NCBI RefSeq assembly: GCF_001940525.2
Contig: NZ_CP019437.1
Span: 3,273,501-3,337,500, forward strand
Direction: 5' to 3'
Source: Thioclava nitratireducens
Lineage (GTDB): Bacteria; Pseudomonadota; Alphaproteobacteria; Rhodobacterales; Rhodobacteraceae
DNA: 64,000 bases
Shown here: positions 58,419 through 64,000 of the stretch, piece by piece
Position numbering within the stretch: the first letter of the stretch is position 1
Layout of the letters: each line of letters starts with the position of its first letter
Translations under genes and position numbers: made by a program
The notes under the pieces: generated by a model
The model's input: only the letters and a program-made list of their open reading frames with translations
Told to the model about the DNA's origin: nothing
Database searches by the model: none

Positions 58419-59002
58419 CAGTAGACAGTAACCTGCGTGCCGACGGGAACGCTGTTGAACAGCTCGATGACGTGATCGTTCACCATCCGGATGCAGCCGT
58501 TCGAGACCGCATGCCCGATCGACCGCGGCTCGGTCGTGCCGTGGATGCGGATCGCCGTGTCATGCCCATTCTGATAGAGATACATCGCCCGCGCGCCGAG
58601 CGGGTTCTCCGGCCCACCTTTCATGCCGTCGGCGTATTTCTTGTAGGCCGGGTTACGCTCGATCATCTCTGGCGTCGGGGTCCAGCTCGGCCATTTGACC
58701 TTGCGCGCTACCGTCGCCTTGCCGCGGAATGTCAGTTCCGCCTTGCCGACCGCCACGCCGTATCGCATCGCAACGCCCGGCGCGATGATGTGATAGAGGA
58801 AGAACTTGTCGGAAACGATGATGATCGAGCCCACCGGCAGATCCGGCTTCACCGCCACTTTCGTCGGGTAATATTGCGAGCCGATCGGCCAGCGCTTGGC
58901 CGGTCCGGTCTCGACGCTTTGCGCGGGTTCGGTTGCGGCAAAGGCGGGCAGGCTTGCGAAGGGCAAGGCGGCCAACGAAAGAAGAAAGGCGCGGCGATCC
59001 AT
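58418..59002 (-). CDS. L,D-transpeptidase (YkuD domain)
   Basis: Periplasmic enzyme that makes 3-3 peptidoglycan cross-links or attaches proteins to the wall. The 194-residue protein has an N-terminal signal (MDRRAFLLSLAALPFASLPA) and the YkuD domain (about 58-194) with catalytic H154 (IRIHGTTEP) and C170 (SNGCIRM). The ATG at 59002 has AGGAG six bases upstream; a start 30 bases earlier would put ten residues ahead of the signal. Coupled to mnmH by a TGATG junction. Confidence 0.9.
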   Translation of the reverse strand: MDRRAFLLSLAALPFASLPAFAATEPAQSVETGPAKRWPIGSQYYPTKVAVKPDLPVGSIIIVSDKFFLYHIIAPGVAMRYGVAVGKAELTFRGKATVARKVKWPSWTPTPEMIERNPAYKKYADGMKGGPENPLGARAMYLYQNGHDTAIRIHGTTEPRSIGHAVSNGCIRMVNDHVIELFNSVPVGTQVTVY

Positions 59003-59133
59003 CTCAAACTCCTGCAAATCCCGTGGCTTCATTCAAGAAAAGCCAAGGGCGAGGCTAGCAAAGCCGCCCCACCCTCTCAAGATTTGGTCTCGGGTCCGGA
59101 AAAGACCAGCGCCAATCGTTGCCGCTTTGTCGA

Positions 59134-59340
59134 TTACTTACCGAAAGCGCAGCCCGATTTGACACCGAACTTGCCGAAGATCATTGCAGCCGGGCAGAAA
59201 CCGGTGAAGGCCGATTGCAGCAGGTTCGCGCCGATGAAGGCAGTAAACCAGAGCCAATACATCGAGACATAAACGGCCAGCAGCAGCGAGATCAGGATCA
59301 TCACGCCAGCAAAGGCAAAAATCGCACGGTCGAGGTTCAT
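59134..59340 (-). CDS. YgaP-like small membrane protein (DUF2892)
   Basis: 68 residues with two membrane helices (about 8-25 and 28-47) and the signature FTGFCPAAMI, with cysteines at 49 and 64. Members of this family are often stand-alone or fused to rhodanese domains and found with sulfide and persulfide genes. The ATG at 59340 follows a GGAG. Its promoter carries the same operator-like motif as sqr 8 kb away, which supports a role in sulfur stress or persulfide handling. Confidence 0.8.
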   Translation of the reverse strand: MNLDRAIFAFAGVMILISLLLAVYVSMYWLWFTAFIGANLLQSAFTGFCPAAMIFGKFGVKSGCAFGK

Positions 59341-59376
59341 TCGAGGGTACTCCACGAAAAGGTTACGTTGAGACAG

Positions 59377-59415
59377 AATATAGCATCTCCTCAAGACAAA
59401 TTCAATTGCTTGCAT
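59377..59415 (-). promoter_or_regulatory. Promoter and SqrR/BigR-like operator of the YgaP-like gene
   Basis: On the minus strand TTGAAT (59405-59400) and TATATT (59382-59377) are 17 bases apart, a good sigma-70 promoter. The -35 lies in ATTCAATTGCTTGCAT (plus strand 59400-59415), of the form ATTC-N8-GCAT, which differs from the sqr motif at two bases. Flanking GACA and T-x-TC are shared too. Confidence 0.6.
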
Positions 59416-59429
59416 ATGTCTAGCGACGC

Positions 59430-59460
59430 TTGACCGCAGCCCCGCGCGGGATCAGATAAC
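59430..59460 (+). promoter_or_regulatory. Possible MerR-type promoter of the copper ATPase
   Basis: TTGACC (59430-59435) and GATAAC (59455-59460) are 19 bases apart, the long spacing used by CueR/MerR activators, with a CCCGCGCGGG palindrome in the spacer. The -10 ends five bases before the ATG, so the mRNA would be leaderless. No cueR gene is in the window. Confidence 0.35.
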
Positions 59461-59465
59461 GTCCC

Positions 59466-61694
59466 ATGAGCGAAGCCACTTTCATAATCGACGCCATGCA
59501 TTGCGGGGCCTGCACCGGTCGGGTCGAACGCGCGCTGATGGCACAACCCGGCGTTCAAAACGCCTCGGCCAACCTGATGGCGCGCAGCGCCCATGTCGAA
59601 TTCGACGGGCCCGCCGACCTCGAGAGCCTCAAAACTGCGCTCGATCAGGCCGGCTATCCGGGCCGTCTGAAAGAGGAGATGGCCAGTGGCCCCAGCGCCG
59701 CCGAACGCCAGTTGCAGGAGGCGCGCCAGCTCCGGCGGCAGTTCCTGACCGCGCTCGCGCTGACCGCCCCGGTCTTCGTGCTCGCGATGGGCGCGCATAT
59801 GATCCCCGGCATGCATCACCTGATCGCCAGCACGATCGGGATCGAAGCAAGCTGGTGGGTGCAGATGATCCTTACCGCGCTGGTGCTGGCCTTCCCAGGC
59901 CGCGTCTTCCTGCGCATCGGCGTCCCCGCCCTGCTGCGCGGCGCGCCCGAGATGAATTCGCTCGTCGCGATGGGCTCGCTCGCCGCGTTTGTCTATTCCG
60001 CCCTCGTCACGCTTGCCCCCGGCGTTCTGCCGGAGGCCGCGCGCGGCGTCTATTTCGAGGCGGCGGCGACCATCGTCACGCTGATCCTGCTGGGTCGCTG
60101 GCTTGAGGCGCGCGCCAAGGGCCGGGCCGGCGAGGCGATCTCGCGGCTGATCGGTCTGCAACCCAAGACCGCGCGTGTGCAGACCGAAAACGGGGTGGAG
60201 GAACGGCCGATCGAGGAACTCGTGCCCGGCGACATTCTGCTGCTCGCCCCCGGCGAACGAGTCGCGCTCGACGGGGTAATCGCCGAAGGCGCGGGGCATA
60301 TCGACGAGAGCATGCTGACGGGCGAGCCCGTGCCCGTCGCGAAATCCGAAGGCGATCCGATCACCGGCGGAACGGTGAATGGCGAATCCGCGCTGAGCTA
60401 CCGCGTCACCGCAACCGGCGGCGACACCGTCCTGTCGCGGATCATCGCGATGGTCGAAGCTGCGCAGGGCGCGAAACTGCCGGTGCAGGCACTGGTCGAC
60501 AAAGTCACCCGCGTCTTCGTGCCCGTGGTGATGGCGCTGTCGCTCCTGACCTTCGCGATCTGGATGATCGCCGGGATGGGTTTCTCGCACGCCTTCGTCG
60601 CCGCAATCTCGGTGATGATCATCGCCTGCCCCTGCGCGATGGGACTGGCGACACCGGTCTCGATCCTCGTGGGCACCGGACGCGGCGCCGAGCTGGGCCT
60701 GCTCTTCCGCCGTGGCGACGCGCTGCAACGCCTCTCGGAAGTCGCGGTCGTGGGCTTCGACAAGACCGGGACGCTGACCGAAGGCCACCCCGCCCTGACC
60801 GATCTCGAGCCGCTCGCCGACCTGCCCGAGGCGGAAATCCTCGCGCTCGCGGCAGGCGCCGAGGCGCGCTCGGAACATCCGCTGGCCCGGGCGATCCTCG
60901 CCGAGGCCGAAGCGCGCGGTATTACCCATGCACCGGTCAAACGCGTCAAGGCGCTGGCCGGCAAGGGGCTGCGCGCGCAGGCCGAAGGCGCGAAGCTCTG
61001 GATCGGCAATGCCGGCGCGATGGCAGAGGCCGGAGCCGATATCACGCCCTATGCCGAACGTGCGAAGGCGCTGGCCGCGAAAGGCTGCACCCCGGTGTGG
61101 ATGTCGCTCGACGACCGGCCAGTCGCGCTGATGGCGCTGTCGGACCCGATCAAGACAGAGGCGCGCGAAGCGATCGACGCTCTACACAAGGCGGGCAAAC
61201 AGGTGGCGATGGTCACCGGCGACACGCGCGTCACCGCGGAAGCCGTGGGCCACGATCTTGGCATCGACCGGATCGAGGCCGAGGTGCTGCCCGACGGCAA
61301 GCGCGATGCGGTCGAGAGCCTGCGCCAGATCGGACCGGTCGCCTTCGTGGGCGACGGCATCAATGACGCCCCTGCGCTGGCGGCCGCCGATGTGGGCCTC
61401 GCGATCGGCACCGGCACCGATGTCGCCATCGAGGCCGCCGAGGTCGTGCTGATGCGCGGCGATCCGAACGGCGTCGCGATGGCGCTGGAACTGTCGCGCG
61501 CGGTGATGCGCAATATCCGGCAGAACCTGTTCTGGGCATTCGCCTATAACGTCGCGCTGATCCCGGTCGCGATGGGCATCCTCGTGCCCTTCGGCGGGCC
61601 CGGCCTGTCACCGATGCTGGCTGCGGGCGCGATGGCCTTCTCCTCGGTCTTCGTGGTCACCAACGCGCTGCGCCTGCGCCGCGCCCTGCGGTGA
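59466..61694 (+). CDS. copA: Copper-exporting P-type ATPase (P1B-1)
   Basis: Pumps Cu(I) out of the cytoplasm. The 742 residues have one N-terminal heavy-metal domain with C13-x2-C16 (MHCGAC), eight membrane helices, the metal-site CPC (388-390) in helix 6, FAYN in helix 7 and MAFSS in helix 8, the Cu(I) pattern. Phosphorylation is at D432 (DKTGT), with TGE (LTGEPV), SEHPLA and VGDGINDAPAL all intact. It diverges from the YgaP-like gene, and their short shared gap holds the sulfide-type operator and a possible metal-type promoter. Confidence 0.94.
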   Translation: MSEATFIIDAMHCGACTGRVERALMAQPGVQNASANLMARSAHVEFDGPADLESLKTALDQAGYPGRLKEEMASGPSAAERQLQEARQLRRQFLTALALTAPVFVLAMGAHMIPGMHHLIASTIGIEASWWVQMILTALVLAFPGRVFLRIGVPALLRGAPEMNSLVAMGSLAAFVYSALVTLAPGVLPEAARGVYFEAAATIVTLILLGRWLEARAKGRAGEAISRLIGLQPKTARVQTENGVEERPIEELVPGDILLLAPGERVALDGVIAEGAGHIDESMLTGEPVPVAKSEGDPITGGTVNGESALSYRVTATGGDTVLSRIIAMVEAAQGAKLPVQALVDKVTRVFVPVVMALSLLTFAIWMIAGMGFSHAFVAAISVMIIACPCAMGLATPVSILVGTGRGAELGLLFRRGDALQRLSEVAVVGFDKTGTLTEGHPALTDLEPLADLPEAEILALAAGAEARSEHPLARAILAEAEARGITHAPVKRVKALAGKGLRAQAEGAKLWIGNAGAMAEAGADITPYAERAKALAAKGCTPVWMSLDDRPVALMALSDPIKTEAREAIDALHKAGKQVAMVTGDTRVTAEAVGHDLGIDRIEAEVLPDGKRDAVESLRQIGPVAFVGDGINDAPALAAADVGLAIGTGTDVAIEAAEVVLMRGDPNGVAMALELSRAVMRNIRQNLFWAFAYNVALIPVAMGILVPFGGPGLSPMLAAGAMAFSSVFVVTNALRLRRALR

Positions 61695-61796
61695 TCCGGG
61701 CGTGGATCGGCAAGAGCGCGCCGAGGCCGGAACTCCACCCTTCCCAAGCGGCAAGGAGGGCGCTTAGCTGCGGAAGACCTCGATTGGAGCGCCCGC

Positions 61797-62258
61797 ATGC
61801 TGACTCGTCGCCTCTTCCTTCTCTCGCTGAGCGCCCTCGCAGCCTGCGGCGGCTCGCCGCGGCCGATTCCGAAACCGGCCTATGCGCTGCCGCTCCACCG
61901 CAACGAGACGCCGGAAATCCGCGCCCTGATCAACCGCTATTCGGACCACTACGGCGTTCCGCGCACCCTGACCCACCGAGTCATCCAGCGCGAGAGCCGT
62001 TACCGCGCCGATGCCCGCAATGGCCCCTATTACGGGCTGATGCAGATCCTGCCGCAAACCGCGCGCGGCATGGGCTTTCGCGGCAAGCCGCATGACCTGC
62101 TCGATCCCGATACCAACCTGAAATACGCAGTGAAATACCTGCGCGGCGCGTGGCTCGTTTCGGACGGATCGGAAGATCGCGCGGTGAAATGGTATTCGCG
62201 CGGCTATTACTACGAGGCGAAACGGCGCGGGTTACTCCGCGAAACCGGGCTGCGCTGA
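61797..62258 (+). CDS. Lipoprotein lytic transglycosylase
   Basis: Cleaves peptidoglycan glycan strands. The 153-residue product has a basic signal and the lipobox LAAC (C17), so it is likely membrane anchored. The SLT domain (about 40-150) shows VIQRESRYR with the catalytic glutamate at 66, then NGPYYGLMQILPQTARGMG and NLKYAVKYLRGAW. The ATG at 61797 has GGAG upstream; 102 bases separate it from copA. It is followed by a palindromic intergenic repeat. Confidence 0.88.
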   Translation: MLTRRLFLLSLSALAACGGSPRPIPKPAYALPLHRNETPEIRALINRYSDHYGVPRTLTHRVIQRESRYRADARNGPYYGLMQILPQTARGMGFRGKPHDLLDPDTNLKYAVKYLRGAWLVSDGSEDRAVKWYSRGYYYEAKRRGLLRETGLR

Positions 62259-62295
62259 CCCGCAACCTGCGCGTCCTCGAACTGAGGGACGCTCC

Positions 62296-62350
62296 GCGGG
62301 GGATATTTGCGCCAAGGCGAAGCAAAACGCTCTCTCCGAAATATCCCCGC
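62296..62350. repeat. Palindromic intergenic repeat, copy 2
   Basis: GCGGGGGATATTT (left arm, about 62296-62308) and AAATATCCCCGC (right arm, 62339-62350) form a near-perfect inverted repeat around about 30 bases. The left part continues GCGCCAAGGCGAAG, which matches the copy at 33571-33590. It resembles a REP-like element at the end of the transglycosylase gene. Confidence 0.55.
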
Positions 62351-62384
62351 CGGAGGCATCCGGCCTTTCCACGCAAAGCTGCCC

Positions 62385-64000
62385 TCACTCAGGCGCGCGC
62401 AACACCCCGGCAGGCCGGGCCGCAAGCGGGCGCAAAGCGAAGACCAGACCCGCGAGCAGCGTCGCGATCACACCGCCCGCCACGATCAGAAGCGCAGGCA
62501 TCGGGGCGAAATGGAACTCCGCGCCCATCACCAGATGAACCACGGCCCAGCCCGCGAGCCCGCCAAACAGGATCGCGACCAGCCCCGCCGCCGCGCCCAT
62601 CAGCGCAGAGCGCAGCGCGAAGCTCGCTAGGATCGCGCTGCGCGTGGCGCCGAGCGTCTTGAGCATCGCCGCCTCCCAGGCCCGCTCGCGCTCGCCTGCC
62701 GCCGCCGCGCCGATCAGCACGACGAAGCCGGTAAGCAGCGTCACGCCCGCCGCTAGCGAGGTCGCCCGCGCGATGGCCGAGAGCGCATCAGTCACGCGCT
62801 GCAAGGCATCGCGCACGCGGATCGCGGTGATATTGGGGAAGCGTTCCGCCAGATCGCGCATCACCTGCGCCTCGGCGCTTGGCGGCGCGTAGATCGTGGC
62901 GAGCCATGTATGGGGCGCACCGCGCAGCGCCGCCGGATCGAGCGTGAGGACGAAACCGATCCCGCCGGTCGAGAAATCCACATCGCGGAACGAGGTCACC
63001 TTCGCGGTGATGTCGCGCCCGAGGATGTTCACCGTGATCGTATCGCCGAGCTTCAGGCCGATCTCCTGCGCCTCCTTGGCCGAGAAGCTGGCCAGCGGCG
63101 GGCCGTTATAGTCCTTCGGCCACCACTCGCCCGCGGTGATCTTCTCGCGCGGGGTCTCGGCATAGGTCACGCCGCGATCGCCGCGCAGCACCCAATGCTC
63201 GCCATGCGTCTTGCGCGCATCCTCGCCGTTGATCTTGGCGATCACGCCGCGCAACATCGGCACGCTTTCGACCTTGGTCACCTCTGGCATGTCAGCCAGC
63301 AGATCGGTGAAGGGCTGTATCTGGTCGGGCTGGATATCGATCACGAAATAGGCCGGCGCGACCTTCGGCAGATCGCGGTCGATCGCACCGCGCAAGCCGC
63401 TGTCGACTTGTCCCACGGCGGCCAGAACCGAGAGGCCGAGGCCGAGCGACAGGATGACCGAGCGCGCCTCGGAGCGCGGCCCGCCGATAGCGGCAAGGGC
63501 TGCGCGCAGCACGGGGCGGCCCCGGGCACGGTGCTGGGCGCGACGCGCGAGCCAGCGGATCAGGCTCGCCGCGAGCGTGAGGATCAGAAGCGCCACGGCG
63601 ATGCCGCCGAGGCTCGCCAGCGTCAGCGTCCAGAGACCCGAGAACCACGCCGAGACGGTGACGATGATCGTCAGAAGCGCTGCCGTCAGCAGAAGCGTGG
63701 GCCAGCCCGGCAGGCGGCGGCCTGCGCCGGTGTCGCGGTAAAGCGTCGCCGCGCGCATCTTCGACATGCGCGAGAGCGGCCAGAGCGCAAACAGCATCGC
63801 GACCAATGCGCCGTAGAGCGCGGCCTCGCCCAGCGGGCCGGGATCGAGGCCGATCTCGACCGGCAGTGGTAGCGCGCGTTCGATCAGCCCGGATGCGCCG
63901 AGTACGAGACCGGCACCAAGGAGGAGCCCGGCGAGAATGCCCGCGAGGCCGAGGGCTGCGAGCTGCAGCAGAAACGCCGCGCGGATCGTGCCTCCGGTCG
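62385..64000 (-). CDS. FtsX-like ABC transporter permease, 5' end beyond the window
   Basis: The reading frame stays open to the window edge, so at least 537 residues are present and the start is missing. It has the FtsX/YbbP layout: membrane helices near the visible start (LLQLAALGLAGILAGLLLGAG), further helices, a periplasmic domain (about residues 200-380, IDIQPDQIQPFTDLLADMPE), and the C-terminal permease domain with MLKTLGATRSAILASFALRS, the MacB/FtsX coupling motif. YbbP-like permeases are commonly paired with a YbbA ATPase that would lie to the right. The natural substrate of the family is not settled. Confidence 0.88.
   Translation of the reverse strand, partial: TGGTIRAAFLLQLAALGLAGILAGLLLGAGLVLGASGLIERALPLPVEIGLDPGPLGEAALYGALVAMLFALWPLSRMSKMRAATLYRDTGAGRRLPGWPTLLLTAALLTIIVTVSAWFSGLWTLTLASLGGIAVALLILTLAASLIRWLARRAQHRARGRPVLRAALAAIGGPRSEARSVILSLGLGLSVLAAVGQVDSGLRGAIDRDLPKVAPAYFVIDIQPDQIQPFTDLLADMPEVTKVESVPMLRGVIAKINGEDARKTHGEHWVLRGDRGVTYAETPREKITAGEWWPKDYNGPPLASFSAKEAQEIGLKLGDTITVNILGRDITAKVTSFRDVDFSTGGIGFVLTLDPAALRGAPHTWLATIYAPPSAEAQVMRDLAERFPNITAIRVRDALQRVTDALSAIARATSLAAGVTLLTGFVVLIGAAAAGERERAWEAAMLKTLGATRSAILASFALRSALMGAAAGLVAILFGGLAGWAVVHLVMGAEFHFAPMPALLIVAGGVIATLLAGLVFALRPLAARPAGVLRAPE

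Overview
The window reads as a chromosomal segment of a GC-rich alphaproteobacterium, most likely in the Rhodobacteraceae. Four things point there: the rpoD-dnaG pair, the type of (6-4) photolyase, a sulfide:quinone reductase whose catalytic cysteines fall at exactly the Rhodobacter numbering (127/159/353), and the rib gene order nrdR-ribD ... ribE-ribB-ribH-nusB. Coding density is high. Many neighbouring genes overlap by 1-4 bases (ATGA, GTGA or TGATG junctions), so most of the window is organised as tight operons. I see no insertion sequence, prophage or CRISPR array.

Layout. 1-3058 (minus): a truncated small membrane protein, nusB, ribH, ribB (with a degenerate cyclohydrolase II domain) and ribE. 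3267-7775 (plus): a capsule cassette, kpsS, an outer-membrane export lipoprotein and kpsC, lying between ribE and ribD. A complete intrinsic terminator is encoded inside the start of kpsC. 7745-10639 (minus): ribD, nrdR, yjbQ and two small envelope proteins. 10705-14880 (minus): rpoD and dnaG. 15256-18358 (plus): three Tad/Flp-type pilus assembly genes. 18380-20038 (minus): nadE. 20265-21755 (plus): a secreted protein made of 18 MORN repeats. 21783-24644 (minus): an iron-sulfur (6-4) photolyase with two short-chain dehydrogenases. 24743-26529 (plus): a leucine leader peptide and leuA. 26855-33478 (plus): the cell-shape cluster mreB-mreC-mreD-mrdA-rodA plus a hydroxyacid reductase. 33591-36861 (minus): hisG-hisZ-hisS. 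36937-37568 (plus): slyX and a membrane protein. 37572-41072 (minus): dnaE. 41318-50885 (plus): xanthine dehydrogenase (xdhABC) in one run with a BMP-type ABC importer, including an unrecognised 111-residue membrane protein. 51097-52383 (plus): sqr. 52544-54739 (plus): an OmpA-domain protein with a long low-complexity region. 54815-54891 (minus): elongator tRNA-Met. 55029-58418: an oxidoreductase-SelD fusion converging on tRNA 2-selenouridine synthase. 58418-59340 (minus): an L,D-transpeptidase and a small YgaP-like membrane protein. 59466-62258 (plus): a copper ATPase and a lipoprotein lytic transglycosylase. 62385-64000 (minus): an FtsX-type permease cut by the window end.

How the parts work together. 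The rib genes make riboflavin and the kps genes build the beta-Kdo linker and outer-membrane exit of a capsule. The mre-mrd cluster builds the rod-shape elongation machine. The xdh-ABC operon looks like one purine uptake and oxidation unit. selD and mnmH together form a selenium route dedicated to tRNA modification. The most notable regulatory signals are a leucine attenuator with mutually exclusive stems and a nearly identical 16-bp operator in front of both sqr and the YgaP-like gene, 8 kb apart, which suggests a shared persulfide-responsive repressor. A 24-bp perfect palindrome upstream of xdhA and the hairpin-plus-T7 terminator inside kpsC are also notable.
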